Positions 16,094 through 26,353 of a stretch of 64,000 nucleotides of DNA are shown piece by piece. The position numbers were made by a program, and so were the translations under genes. Under the pieces are notes generated by a model. It was not told where the DNA came from and made no database searches. It saw only the letters and a program-made list of their open reading frames with translations. Within the stretch, counting starts at the first letter, position 1. Every line of letters begins with the position of its first letter. The DNA is from Actinomycetota bacterium (lineage in GTDB: Bacteria; Actinomycetota; Actinomycetes; S36-B12; FW305-bin1), in NCBI GenBank assembly GCA_004297305.1, contig SCTR01000009.1:62001-126000 (forward strand), in the 5' to 3' direction.

Positions 16094-16726
16094 ATGCGCG
16101 CACGACCCCTCGCCCTGGCCGCCACCGGCCTCGCCCTCACCGCCGCGCTGACGGCCTGCGGCTCCGCCACAGACGCGAGCACGACCTCGGGGACGGAAGG
16201 GTCCAGCTCCTCCGCGACCACGTCAACGAGCGCCGCGGCGGGTGACGTCGCCTTCGCCCAGCTGATGATCCCGCACCACCGGCAGGCCGTAGAGATGGCC
16301 GATCTCGCGCTGGAGTACGGCTCATCCACCGAGGTCGTGCAGCTCGCCACCCAGATCAAGGCGGCCCAGGACCCTGAGGTCGAGCACATGACCCAGTGGC
16401 TGCAGGACTGGGGAGCACCCCCGGCGATGCCTGGATCCGACGACTCCGGGATGCCCGGAATGGATCACTCGGGGATGGACATGGGCGGGGTGGGCATGGC
16501 CGGGATGATGTCCGACGAGGACATGGTGAAGCTGGCCGAGGCACGTGGCGCCGACTTCGACGCCATGTGGCTGCAGATGATGATCGCCCACCACCGGGGT
16601 GCCGTGGCCATGGCTGAAGACGTCCTCGCCACGACCGATGACCCGCAGGTCACGGCCCTGGCCAACGCCGTCGTGAAGGGCCAGCAGGCCGAGATCGACA
16701 CCATGCAGCGGCTGCTCACCCGATGA
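16094..16726 (+). CDS. DUF305 family lipoprotein
   Basis: 210 residues. A lipoprotein signal ends in LTAALTACGS, then a Ser/Thr-rich spacer leads to the DUF305 helical domain with its paired-histidine motifs MIPHHRQAVEMADLAL and MIAHHRGAVAMAEDV. Between them is a Met/Asp/Gly segment (GMPGMDHSGMDMGGVGM) likely to bind soft metals. DUF305 proteins are frequent next to copper resistance genes and are thought to bind copper outside the cell. AAGGAG precedes the ATG. Its TGA overlaps the ATG of the next gene. Confidence 0.88.
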   Translation: MRARPLALAATGLALTAALTACGSATDASTTSGTEGSSSSATTSTSAAAGDVAFAQLMIPHHRQAVEMADLALEYGSSTEVVQLATQIKAAQDPEVEHMTQWLQDWGAPPAMPGSDDSGMPGMDHSGMDMGGVGMAGMMSDEDMVKLAEARGADFDAMWLQMMIAHHRGAVAMAEDVLATTDDPQVTALANAVVKGQQAEIDTMQRLLTR

Positions 16727-17637
16727 ACCGGATCAGCATCCGCGGCCGCCGCGGCGTGGCTGTGGCCGTCATGGTCTTGGCGAGTTTGTTCGTCGTGTCC
16801 GGGTGCGGCTCCGCACCAACGACGTCACCCGCCGCAACCGACATCCAGGGCGGTCAGGCCTCCTCCCCCGGGACCGGGCCTGCGGCCGCCGGGTCCGAGT
16901 GGGGGCATATCCACAACCTCACCGTGGACGGCGAACGGCTGCTGCTAGGGACCCACGAAGGCCTGTGGCAGCAGTCCCCCGGCCAACCCGCACAGCTGCT
17001 GAGCAATCCACCGTTCGACGTGATGGGCTTCGCGCTGTCCCAGCAGCACATGCTCGCCTCCGGCCATCCCGGCGAAGGCCAAGACCTGCCCGCCGACCTG
17101 GGGCTGCGCCAGTCCACCGACGGCGGCACCACCTGGGCCGGCGTGTCGCTGGAGGCGCAGGTGGACTTCCACCGGCTACGCGCCGCCCGTGCCGTCGTCC
17201 TCGGGCTGTCCGCCCACGACGGGCGGCTGCTGCGCTCGACAGACGCAGGCCGCACCTGGACCGACCTGGGGACCCCGCCGCTGTTCGACCTCGCCCTCGA
17301 CCCAGCCGACCCGGATCAGGTCGTCGGCACCACAGAACAAGGACCGGTGGTGAGCACCGACGGCGGGGCCACGTTCGCGCCCATCACCGGCGCCCCACTG
17401 TTGACGCTGCTGGCATGGACGCCGAAGGCGTTGTACGGGGTGATGTCCGATGGTGTCGTGCACACCTCGACCGACGGGGGCTCGACCTGGCACGTGACCG
17501 GCAACGTGCAGGGGCAACCGACAGCGCTCGCCGCCGATGCCGACAGGATCGTCGTGCTCGCCGGTGACATGATCGTGGAGTCCACCGACGGCGGGATGAC
17601 CTTCAGCCCGCGCATCACCGGGATTGCCGAGCACTGA
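16723..17637 (+). CDS. BNR/sialidase-like repeat lipoprotein (F510_1955 type)
   Basis: 304 residues. The lipobox VVSGCGS ends the signal peptide. The mature part is a beta-propeller with repeated S-T-D-G-G-x-T-W Asp-box motifs ([52 protein letters not shown]). Proteins of this kind are annotated as F510_1955 family glycosylhydrolases and recur beside DUF305 and copper ATPase genes; the glycosidase label is by fold only, and I see no reason to assign an enzyme activity. ATGA overlap with the DUF305 gene indicates one operon. It probably sits on the outer face of the membrane. Confidence 0.82.
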   Translation: MNRISIRGRRGVAVAVMVLASLFVVSGCGSAPTTSPAATDIQGGQASSPGTGPAAAGSEWGHIHNLTVDGERLLLGTHEGLWQQSPGQPAQLLSNPPFDVMGFALSQQHMLASGHPGEGQDLPADLGLRQSTDGGTTWAGVSLEAQVDFHRLRAARAVVLGLSAHDGRLLRSTDAGRTWTDLGTPPLFDLALDPADPDQVVGTTEQGPVVSTDGGATFAPITGAPLLTLLAWTPKALYGVMSDGVVHTSTDGGSTWHVTGNVQGQPTALAADADRIVVLAGDMIVESTDGGMTFSPRITGIAEH

Positions 17638-17674
17638 TATCGCCTCCATCCGCAACGAGAAGGAAGCACGAGCG

Positions 17675-20071
17675 ATGGGCACCGTGAGGCAGACCGCCGT
17701 CCTAGAGGTTTCCGGGGTGCAGTGGGCCTCCCAGCAAGCGGTCGCGGAGACGGTGCTGTCGCGGCGTCCCGGCGTGATCGCGGTCGACGTCAACCCGGTC
17801 GCCCAGAACGCCACCGTCACCTACGACCCGACCATCACCTCGGTGGTGGAGCTGGCTGCCTGGGTACGTGACTGCGGCTACCACTGCGCCGGCCAGTCCG
17901 TCCCCGCCCACATGTGCGACCCGATGACCGAACCCCAGCATGCAGCACATGAGGCACATCCGGGGCACGACGTCCACACAGGACACCCAGCGCCGATGGC
18001 GATGACTGCGCAAGATGCGATGGGACACGGCGGCCACCACGGCGGGACGTCGATGGCCGCGATGGTCGCCGACATGCGTCGGCGGTTCCTGGTCGCGGCC
18101 GTGCTGTCGATACCGATTCTGCTGTGGTCCCCGATCGGCCGCGACGTCCTCGGATTCGCTGCCTCGGCGCCGTTCGGGCTGCGCGACGACGTCTTCTCGC
18201 TGCTACTGAGCCTGCCGGTGATCTTCTACTCGGGCTGGATCTTCTTCGACGGCGCCTTCCGCGCCCTGCGCGCCCGCACCCTGGACATGATGGTGCTGGT
18301 CGCGGTGGCCATCGGAACCGGCTGGGGCTACAGCGTCATCGTCACCCTCACCGGCGGCGGGGAGGTGTTCTACGAGGCCGCCAGCGTGCTGACCGCATTC
18401 GTCCTTCTCGGCCACTGGTTCGAGATGCGCGCCCGCGGCGGAGCCAACGACGCCATCCGCACCCTGCTCGAGCTCGCACCCGCCAAGGCGGTCGTCCTGC
18501 GCGGCGGTGAACCGGTGGAGATCGACACCGCTGAGGTCACCGTCGGCGACGTGCTGCTGATCCGTCCGGGTTCGAAGATCCCGGTCGACGGGGTCGTGGA
18601 GTCAGGTGACTCCGAGGTGGATGAGTCCATGGTCACCGGGGAGAGCCTGCCCGTGACCAAGACGACCGGCTCAGCGGTCATCGGTGCGTCGGTCAACACC
18701 ACCGGGACGCTACGAGTGCGAGCAACCAAGGTCGGCGCGGACACCGCCTTGGCGCAGATCGTCGCACTGGTCCAGGAAGCGCAGAACTCCAAGGCTCCCG
18801 GCCAGCGACTGGCCGACCGTGCAGCGTTCTGGCTAGTGCTGGTCGCCCTGATCGGCGGAACGCTGACGTTCGCGGCGTGGACCGCGGCGGGTGCCTCGAT
18901 CCAGGAAGCGATGCTGTTCGCGATTACCGTGGTGGTCATCACCTGCCCCGACGCTCTCGGTCTCGCCACTCCGACCGCGATCATGGTCGGGTCCGGTCTG
19001 GGGGCCCAACGCGGTGTCCTGTTCAAGAACGCGACAGCCCTGGAAGCCTCCGCCGGTATTGACACCGTCGTGATGGACAAGACCGGGACCCTGACCAAGG
19101 GTCAGCCACAGGTCACCGACGTCGTCACTGAAGGCATGGACGAGCTGGAGATGCTCGCACTGGCGGCGGCCGTCGAGCGGGACAGCGAGCACCCCCTCGC
19201 GAGGGCGATCGTGAGCCACGCCGAAACCGTTGGCGCGAAGCGCCATCCTGTCAGTGACTTCCGCAGCGTGCCCGGTCACGGCGCCGCAGCGACGGTCGAC
19301 CAGCGTCACGTGCTCGTCGGGACCCGCAAGCTGATGGACGACAAGTCCGTCGACCTAGGCTCGATGAACGTGGCGCGAGAGTCGATGTCCGCTGAGGGCC
19401 GTACGGCGGTCATGGTCGCCGTCGACGGCCTTGCTGTGGGCGTTATCGCGCTTGCAGACGCACCGCGTGAGTCCGCGAAGGCTGCGGTGAGGGCCCTGCA
19501 CGACGCGGGAATCGCCGTGGTCATGCTCACCGGTGACAATCGGGCCACCGCCGACCGGATCGGCGAGATCCTTGGCATCGACACCGTCATCGCCGAAGTC
19601 CTCCCCGGAGACAAGGCCGCAAAGGTCGCCGAACTCCAGGCTCAGGGCAAGAAGGTCGCGATGGTCGGCGACGGCGTCAACGATGCACCGGCCCTCGCCC
19701 AAGCCGACCTTGGCATCGCGATCGGGGCCGGCACCGACGTGGCCATCGAGACCGCCGACGTCGTCCTCATGCGCTCGGACCCGCTCGACGTCCCGATCGC
19801 GCTGCAGATCGGGCGGGGCACCCGTCGGAAGATGCGCCAGAACCTCGGCTGGGCCGTCGGCTACAACGCGGTCGCGCTCCCCATCGCGGCCGGCATCTTC
19901 GAACCCGCTTTCGGGCTGGTCCTGCGACCTGAGATCGCCGCACTCACCATGTCCGGGTCATCGTTGCTGGTCGCCACCAACGCGGTCCTTCTCAAACGGC
20001 TGCCCCTGCCCGCGCCGCACCCGGCGTCAACCACCCCAACGACGGGCCCCCGTGAACGGAGCACCCCTTGA
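17675..20071 (+). CDS. Heavy-metal (copper) P1B-type ATPase with CPD motif
   Basis: 798 residues. An N-terminal HMA-like domain (about 1-65) is followed by a His/Met-rich linker and the transport core: actuator TGES, membrane motif C-P-D (Cys424), phosphorylation site DKTGTLT (Asp468), [10 protein letters not shown] and hinge GDGVNDAP. Cu-ATPases normally have CPC (CopA) or CPH (CopB); CPD is unusual, and the HMA domain has lost the CxxC pair. The His/Met-rich linker and gene neighbours still argue for copper export. The frame is open from 17624, but the ATG at 17675 after AAGGAAG is preferred. It is fourth in the operon and its stop overlaps the next start. Confidence 0.9.
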   Translation: MGTVRQTAVLEVSGVQWASQQAVAETVLSRRPGVIAVDVNPVAQNATVTYDPTITSVVELAAWVRDCGYHCAGQSVPAHMCDPMTEPQHAAHEAHPGHDVHTGHPAPMAMTAQDAMGHGGHHGGTSMAAMVADMRRRFLVAAVLSIPILLWSPIGRDVLGFAASAPFGLRDDVFSLLLSLPVIFYSGWIFFDGAFRALRARTLDMMVLVAVAIGTGWGYSVIVTLTGGGEVFYEAASVLTAFVLLGHWFEMRARGGANDAIRTLLELAPAKAVVLRGGEPVEIDTAEVTVGDVLLIRPGSKIPVDGVVESGDSEVDESMVTGESLPVTKTTGSAVIGASVNTTGTLRVRATKVGADTALAQIVALVQEAQNSKAPGQRLADRAAFWLVLVALIGGTLTFAAWTAAGASIQEAMLFAITVVVITCPDALGLATPTAIMVGSGLGAQRGVLFKNATALEASAGIDTVVMDKTGTLTKGQPQVTDVVTEGMDELEMLALAAAVERDSEHPLARAIVSHAETVGAKRHPVSDFRSVPGHGAAATVDQRHVLVGTRKLMDDKSVDLGSMNVARESMSAEGRTAVMVAVDGLAVGVIALADAPRESAKAAVRALHDAGIAVVMLTGDNRATADRIGEILGIDTVIAEVLPGDKAAKVAELQAQGKKVAMVGDGVNDAPALAQADLGIAIGAGTDVAIETADVVLMRSDPLDVPIALQIGRGTRRKMRQNLGWAVGYNAVALPIAAGIFEPAFGLVLRPEIAALTMSGSSLLVATNAVLLKRLPLPAPHPASTTPTTGPRERSTP

Positions 20072-20229
20072 TTGCCTATCTGCTCGGCGGAGCCGCCGCA
20101 GCCTTCCTGGTCCTGCTCGTCGTCGGCGGGATCACCGGCCGGGTCCGGATCACGAGTTGCTGCGCCATTGCCGACCCCACCCGCGATGCGCGGATGCGAG
20201 ATCTGGACGAACTGGAACCCAGCGGATAA
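20068..20229 (+). CDS. 53-aa membrane peptide after the copper ATPase
   Basis: The TTG at 20068 overlaps the ATPase stop (TTGA) and the frame runs to TAA at 20227-20229. One transmembrane helix (about residues 3-24, [13 protein letters not shown]) is followed by [20 protein letters not shown] with a Cys pair. It is too short for most gene finders, but the coupled overlap and the clear membrane segment plus Cys-Cys support it. It may assist or regulate the ATPase or bind metal; no family name is assigned. Confidence 0.6.
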   Translation: MIAYLLGGAAAAFLVLLVVGGITGRVRITSCCAIADPTRDARMRDLDELEPSG

Positions 20230-20401
20230 CGCCGGTTGGCGCCACCGTGTAGTCACGCTGTCGTCCCACGTCCCACGTCCCACGTCGCCAAGTCAGCGCC
20301 AGCCCGGACACTGGGGCTAACGTGGAATACCGCAGGCGGCTGGCCATGTCCCGCCAGGGGAGGCAGACCGACTCCCAAGCCGTTGACCTGCGGTGATGCT
20401 G
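20230..20401. other. Right-end spacer of island B
   Basis: No gene is seen between the last cargo gene and the tRNA-Gly attachment site. A 7-bp unit GTCCCAC is repeated three times in tandem at 20263-20283. Nothing else stands out. Confidence 0.4.
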
Positions 20402-20446
20402 TGGAGCGGGTGACCGGGATCGAACCGGCATGGCCAGCTTGGAAGG
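20402..20446 (-). repeat. Right att repeat of island B within tRNA-Gly
   Basis: Exact 45-bp direct repeat of 10703-10747. Identity stops within the anticodon arm, where 10748 has T and 20447 has C. Confidence 0.9.
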
Positions 20447-20475
20447 CTGGGGCTCTGCCATTGAGCTACACCCGC
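20402..20475 (-). tRNA. tRNA-Gly (anticodon TCC)
   Basis: Complete cloverleaf on the minus strand: acceptor GCGGGTG pairing with CACCCGC, D-arm GCTC-AATGGCA-GAGC, anticodon stem CCAGC/GCTGG around the loop CTTCCAA (anticodon TCC), T-arm CCGG-TTCGATC-CCGG, discriminator T, and an encoded CCA end. Its 3' half is the integration target of islands A and B; the gene is still intact because the element carried back the 3' end. Confidence 0.95.
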
Positions 20476-20570
20476 GGATGCGGTACGTCGTCCGGCTGAG
20501 CGCCGCGGATACGTCCCCGACGAGCCGCCGGAAGGGCGCCGCGTGGTCCCCTAGACTACCGCAGCCACCG

Positions 20571-20643
20571 CGGGGCGTAGCGTAGTGGCTAGCGCGCCTG
20601 CTTTGGGTGCAGGAGATCGGGAGTTCGAGTCTCCCCGCCCCGA
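20571..20643 (+). tRNA. tRNA-Pro (anticodon TGG)
   Basis: Acceptor CGGGGCG pairs with CGCCCCG. The anticodon stem CCTGC/GCAGG encloses loop TTTGGGT (anticodon TGG), and the T-arm is GGGAG-TTCGAGT-CTCCC. CCA is not encoded. A -10-like TAGACT at 20552-20557 lies 13 bases upstream. It is on the opposite strand from tRNA-Gly and directly upstream of tig. Confidence 0.95.
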
Positions 20644-20685
20644 CCGACACACTGCCACCCAGCCACCGATTCAGGAGACATTCAG

Positions 20686-22041
20686 GTGAAGAGCGCCGTC
20701 GAGACCTTGTCGCCCACGCGGGTCAAGCTGACCGTCGAGGTCCCGTTCGCCGAACTCTCGGCCAACCTGGACGCGGCGTACAAGAAGATCGCCTCCCAGG
20801 TGAACGTCCCCGGCTTCCGCAAGGGCAAGGTCCCGTCCCGGATCATCGACCAGCGGTTCGGCCGCGGCGCCGTGCTGGAGGAGGCCGTCAACGACGCGCT
20901 GCCGCACAAGTATGAGGATGCGGTGCGGGAGTCCGGCGTGGTCCCGGTGGGCCGGCCCGAGGTCGACGTCACCGAACTCGCCGACGGCGAGCACCTGACC
21001 TTCACCGCCGAGGTCGACGTACGGCCCGACTTCGATCTGCCGGAGTACGCCGGGATCAGTGTCGAGGTCGAGCCGGCCGAGCCCACCGAAGCCGACATCG
21101 AGCAGCAGCTGACGGCGTTGCGGGAGCGGTTCGCGTCGTACCGCACCGTGGAGCGTCCCGCGGCCGACGGGGACGTCCTGCTCCTGGATCTTCGGGGCAC
21201 CGACGACGGCGAGCCGGTCGAGGATCTGCAGGGCAGCGCGCTGTCGTACGAGGTGGGATCCGGTCAGCTGCTCGAGGGGCTCGACGACGCGGTCCGGGGT
21301 GCGGCTGCCGACGAGGAGCGGACCTTCACCTTCACCCCGACCGCCGGGGAGTACCTCGACCGGCCGCTCGAGGTGACCGTGACGGTGAAGGCTGTGCGCG
21401 AGCGCGACCTGCCGGCGGCCGACGACGAGTTCGCCCAGCTGGCCAGCGAGTTCGACACCATCGACGAGCTGCGGGCCGACATCACCGCGAGGCTGTCGCG
21501 GGTCAAGCGGCTGGAGCAGGGTTCGCAGGCTCGCGAGAAGGTGCACGACGCGTTGCTGGACTTGGTCGACATCCCGCTGCCGGAGAGCGCGTTGACCGCC
21601 GAGGTGGAGGAGCACTTCCAGGACGGCCACGGCGACGACGCACACCGCGCGGAGTTCGAGTCGAACGCCCGCCGGAGCCTGAAGAGCCAGTTCGTGCTCG
21701 ACAAGATCGCCGACGCGGAGGACCTCGCCGTGAGCGAGGCGGAGCTGTCGCAGTGGCTGGTCGGTCAGGCGCCGCGTTACGGCATGGCGCCCGATGCCTT
21801 CGCCCAGGCGCTGGTGCAGGCGGGCCAGGTCGCCATGGCCGTGTCCGACGTACGCCGGGGCAAGGCGCTGTCGGTGGTGCTGGAGGCGGCGACTGTCGTC
21901 GACACCGCGGGCAATCCCGTCGACCTCGCAGCGCTGCAGGCCGACCTGGCCACCGCCGGGACCGCGGCAGGCCACGACCACGACCACGACCACGACGATC
22001 ACGACGGTCACGACCACGACGGTCACGATCACGAGCACTGA
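20686..22041 (+). CDS. tig: Trigger factor, ribosome-associated chaperone
   Basis: 451 residues. The N-terminal ribosome-binding domain has the signature GFRKGKVP (about residues 44-51), followed by the FKBP-type prolyl isomerase domain (DGDVLLLDL..., about 160-240) and the C-terminal chaperone arms. It binds nascent chains at the ribosome exit. The last 25 residues are almost purely His and Asp with some Gly, a natural metal-binding tail not essential for the fold. The GTG start has AGGAG eight bases upstream. It stands before clpP1-clpP2-clpX, the usual bacterial order tig-clpP-clpX. Confidence 0.97.
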   Translation: MKSAVETLSPTRVKLTVEVPFAELSANLDAAYKKIASQVNVPGFRKGKVPSRIIDQRFGRGAVLEEAVNDALPHKYEDAVRESGVVPVGRPEVDVTELADGEHLTFTAEVDVRPDFDLPEYAGISVEVEPAEPTEADIEQQLTALRERFASYRTVERPAADGDVLLLDLRGTDDGEPVEDLQGSALSYEVGSGQLLEGLDDAVRGAAADEERTFTFTPTAGEYLDRPLEVTVTVKAVRERDLPAADDEFAQLASEFDTIDELRADITARLSRVKRLEQGSQAREKVHDALLDLVDIPLPESALTAEVEEHFQDGHGDDAHRAEFESNARRSLKSQFVLDKIADAEDLAVSEAELSQWLVGQAPRYGMAPDAFAQALVQAGQVAMAVSDVRRGKALSVVLEAATVVDTAGNPVDLAALQADLATAGTAAGHDHDHDHDDHDGHDHDGHDHEH

Positions 22042-22198
22042 GGTCGCCCGAGTCCGGATCGGTTGTGCCGACGGCGAACACCTGCCGTGCCGGGACTCTG
22101 CTATCGCCTCTGCGCGTTAGTGTCCGACAGGCGGTGATCCACCGACGAGGTGTCGCACCGTCGTCAGCCACGAACCGAACCGGACGGGAGGCTCCACC

Positions 22199-22843
22199 GT
22201 GAGCGCCATCGTGACCCCATCCCTGGTCGGCCCGCTCACGGGCCCGCTGTCGCACGGTGCGGTGGAATTCCGCGGCCCGTCCGGAGCCGGTTTCGGCTTC
22301 AACGACTGGGTCGACGAGCGGTTGCTCCGCGAGCGCATCATCTGGCTCGAGGGCGAGGTGCGCGACGACAACTCCAACCGGATCGTCAAGCAGCTGCAGG
22401 TGTTGTCGGCCGAGGATCCGGGTCAGGACATCACGCTCTACATCAACTCACCGGGCGGCTCGGTCACGGCCGGGATGGCCATCTACGACGCGATGCAGTT
22501 GATTCCGAATGACGTTGCGACAGTAGCGATGGGCTTGGCAGCGTCGATGGGCCAGTTTCTGTTGTGTGCGGGCGCGGCGAACAAGCGCAGCGCCACCCCC
22601 AACACCCGGATCATGATGCACCAGCCGTTGGGAGGGATCGGCGGCACCGCGTCGGACATCAAGATCCAGGCCGAGCAGATGATCTTCATCAAGAAGCGCA
22701 TGGCCGCCCTGATCGCCGAGCACTCTGGGCAGAGCCTGGAGACGATCGAACGAGACTCCGATCGCGACCGCTGGTTCACCGCGGCCGAGGCCAAGGACTA
22801 CGGGATCATCGACCAGGTGATCAACAACGGCGTCCCGGCCTGA
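22199..22843 (+). CDS. clpP1: ATP-dependent Clp protease proteolytic subunit 1
   Basis: 214 residues. The catalytic triad is recognisable: Ser116 in [10 protein letters not shown], His141 in [10 protein letters not shown] and an Asp near residue 190 ([15 protein letters not shown]). The LYINSPGG oxyanion-loop motif is intact. In actinobacteria ClpP1 and ClpP2 form one mixed tetradecamer that works with ClpX or ClpC1. A 157-base gap separates it from tig, and clpP2 follows after 31 bases in the same operon. GTG start. Confidence 0.97.
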   Translation: MSAIVTPSLVGPLTGPLSHGAVEFRGPSGAGFGFNDWVDERLLRERIIWLEGEVRDDNSNRIVKQLQVLSAEDPGQDITLYINSPGGSVTAGMAIYDAMQLIPNDVATVAMGLAASMGQFLLCAGAANKRSATPNTRIMMHQPLGGIGGTASDIKIQAEQMIFIKKRMAALIAEHSGQSLETIERDSDRDRWFTAAEAKDYGIIDQVINNGVPA

Positions 22844-22874
22844 CGACGACTGACGCGAGAAGGGATTTCCCACC

Positions 22875-23579
22875 GTGAGCTACGACCTCGACGCCGTCGC
22901 CGCTGCTGCGTTCCGTACGTCCGGGCACCGCGGCCACGCGCCATACCGTGCTGCGGGCGGATACGACGCGCCGACCGCGCGCTATGTCCTGCCCGAGTTC
23001 CGGGAGCGCCACGCCAACGGCGAACGCATTCACAACCCCTACACCAAACTCTTCGAGGAGCGGATCATCTTCCTCGGAGTCCAGATCGACGACGCCTCGG
23101 CCGATGACGTCATGGCGCAGCTGCTCTGCCTGGAGTCGATGGATCCGGATCGCGAGATCTCCATCTACATCAACTCGCCGGGTGGCTCGTACACCGCGAT
23201 GACCGCGATCTACGACACCATGCAGTTCGTCAAGCCGCAGATCCAGACCGTCTGCCTCGGGCAGGCGGCGTCGGCGGCAGCGGTGCTGCTGGCTGCCGGG
23301 ACGCCGGGCAAGCGCTTCGCTCTGCCGCACTCCCGGATTCTCATCCACCAGCCCTACACCGAGGGCGGCGGACAGGGCTCGGACATCGAGATCCAGGCCA
23401 ACGAGATCCTGCGGATGCGTAGCGAGATGCAGGACATCCTCGCCCTGCACACCGGTCGGACTGCCGCGGAGGTCGAGGCGGACATCGAGCGGGACAAGAT
23501 CCTGACCGCCGAGGCGGCCAAGGAGTACGGCATCGTCGACTCGGTCATCAGCTCGCGTAAGAGTCCGGTGCCCGCCTGA
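22875..23579 (+). CDS. clpP2: ATP-dependent Clp protease proteolytic subunit 2
   Basis: 234 residues with a longer N-terminal extension than ClpP1 (about 35 extra residues, probably a processed propeptide). Ser133 in [14 protein letters not shown], His in RILIHQPY and the YINSPGGS loop are present. It partners ClpP1 in the mixed proteolytic barrel. GTG start 31 bases after clpP1. Confidence 0.97.
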   Translation: MSYDLDAVAAAAFRTSGHRGHAPYRAAGGYDAPTARYVLPEFRERHANGERIHNPYTKLFEERIIFLGVQIDDASADDVMAQLLCLESMDPDREISIYINSPGGSYTAMTAIYDTMQFVKPQIQTVCLGQAASAAAVLLAAGTPGKRFALPHSRILIHQPYTEGGGQGSDIEIQANEILRMRSEMQDILALHTGRTAAEVEADIERDKILTAEAAKEYGIVDSVISSRKSPVPA

Positions 23580-23825
23580 CCGCTACGCCGTTGGCTGAAC
23601 GGCCAACACGGCACGGCAATAGCCGGACTCTTTCGCGGGGGAGAGGTACCGTCTGAGCGCGGCCGGGATCGGCTGTACCGGTCGCCACGTGCGGCCGCCG
23701 TACGGAGGGCTCGCAGTCCTTGCGGTGGACGATCGCGGGATGGGCGGGCACGGTAGAGGTACGGACAGGACGGCACGACCTCGACACCAGGCCAAGCGCC
23801 TGACGGCGCGGAAGGGACCGAGGCT

Positions 23826-25112
<1,287 letters not shown>

Positions 25113-25131
25113 CGATCGGCTGCGCCTGACC

Positions 25132-25157
25132 GATCGGCAGGACCTGCCGTGCCGATC
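25132..25157. terminator. Candidate bidirectional terminator between clpX and its convergent neighbour
   Basis: Arms GATCGGC (25132-25138) and GCCGATC (25151-25157), with an alternative inner stem GGCAG/CTGCC. It lies between two convergent stop codons. There is no T-tract, as is common in GC-rich genomes, so support is structural and positional only. Confidence 0.35.
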
Positions 25158-25180
25158 CCCGGTCGCCGCCCGCCGCGGGG

Positions 25181-26221
25181 TTACTCGCCCGCGACGAGGA
25201 ATCCTGGCCAGACCACCGCCGCGAAGAACAGCACGGCGATGATGAGCAGGATCGCCAGCCAGGGCAGCAGGCGCGAGGCCCGGTTCTCGACAGCCGACTC
25301 CTGATCGTCGGTCGCCTCAGCTTCCGCGTCGGTTGACTCGATCACGTCGAGGTGGTCGGCCACGTCGACGTGATCGGCCGGTTCGTCATCGAGAGCGTCC
25401 TTGGTGGCCTTGTCGGCCCAGCCGGTTTCGCCGTCGGGCTCGGCCAGGAGCCTCGAGGCGTCGTCCGGTGCGGTCGGTGCCGGGTCGAGGATCGGATCGG
25501 CTGCCTGCAGCGCCTCGTGCGCGTTGACCGAGACCGAGTGGCCCAGCGGCGAGGGTGCGGGGAACGCAGCCGGTCGCGCCGGGCCGTCCACGGCGGGGTC
25601 GTCGACAACCCGGCCACCGACGAGCGAGTCACCGACAACCGGGCCGCCCAAGGCCGAGGCACCGAAGGCCAAGCCGCTGACGGCCGGGCTATCGGAGGCC
25701 GGCGTACCGACGGCGGGCGAGCCGGACGCGGACTTGTCCAGGGTCGGGCTATCCAGAGTGGAACCACGGGATACCGGGCCACCGAACGCCGGCGTACCGG
25801 CCTCCGGGTCGTCCAGGATCGGGCTGCCGAATGCCGGCGTACCGAACGACGGCACGCCGAGTGAGGGAGCCCCGGCTCCGGGTGCACCGAACGGCTCGCC
25901 GGGCGTGGGCGCAGCCGTCGTGGGCGCGGCGACTGTCGAGCCGATCGTCGGAAGTGTCGGGGCGGGCACGTGGTCGGTCGACGCCTCGGCGGATCGGCCG
26001 GCAGCGCCGACGCTCACCGGCTCCGGCAGCCCGGCACCGACAGACTCGGCACTGCTCGCCTCGGCACTGCTCGCTTCGGCGGCGGGCTCGGTCTCGGCGG
26101 TATCGGCCGCCGGGCGCAGCGCCAGCGCCCATGCCGGCAGGGGAACGCCCGGCAGGATGGCGATTGCGGCGCTGGGAGCCTCGCTCGTGGTGGGGGCGGG
26201 GCTGACCTCGTGGCGTGCCAT
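25181..26221 (-). CDS. Low-complexity tail-anchored membrane protein
   Basis: 346 residues, no known domain. Residues 1-260 are disordered and rich in Ala, Pro, Gly, Ser and Asp, with many degenerate 8-to-12-residue repeats of the pattern G-x-P-x-(F/V)-G/D-x-P or S-P-A-V-G-T-P. The end has an acidic patch (ADHVDVADHLDVIESTDAEA) and one transmembrane helix (LLPWLAILLIIAVLFFAAVV) just before the stop, so it is probably tail-anchored. A GAGGAG six bases before ATG 26221 favours that start over the frame's first start at 26269. The codon pattern is biased enough to open the opposite strand as well. It lies downstream of valS on the same strand. Function unknown. Confidence 0.6.
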   Translation of the reverse strand: MARHEVSPAPTTSEAPSAAIAILPGVPLPAWALALRPAADTAETEPAAEASSAEASSAESVGAGLPEPVSVGAAGRSAEASTDHVPAPTLPTIGSTVAAPTTAAPTPGEPFGAPGAGAPSLGVPSFGTPAFGSPILDDPEAGTPAFGGPVSRGSTLDSPTLDKSASGSPAVGTPASDSPAVSGLAFGASALGGPVVGDSLVGGRVVDDPAVDGPARPAAFPAPSPLGHSVSVNAHEALQAADPILDPAPTAPDDASRLLAEPDGETGWADKATKDALDDEPADHVDVADHLDVIESTDAEAEATDDQESAVENRASRLLPWLAILLIIAVLFFAAVVWPGFLVAGE

Positions 26222-26353
26222 GGACGACTCCTCGCGAGACGACGACGTCGAATCCGACCTGGTCGTCATCGGCCCGACCCGGGGACTACTTGACCCCTGG
26301 CGCCGGTCGATCCGCCGTACGTCCGCTGCGGACGCGTCGTGGCAGGGCAGGGG

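Larger units (their letters stand above)
10703..20446. mobile_element. Island B: 9.7-kb copper-resistance integrative element in tRNA-Gly
   Basis: Bounded by exact 45-bp direct repeats (10703-10747 and the tRNA-Gly 3' end at 20402-20446). An intact tyrosine integrase gene starts 130 bases inside the left repeat. The cargo is a complete copper-response cluster. No conjugation, replication or phage structural genes are present, so it is best described as a small integrative genomic island that may need helper functions for transfer. Confidence 0.85.
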
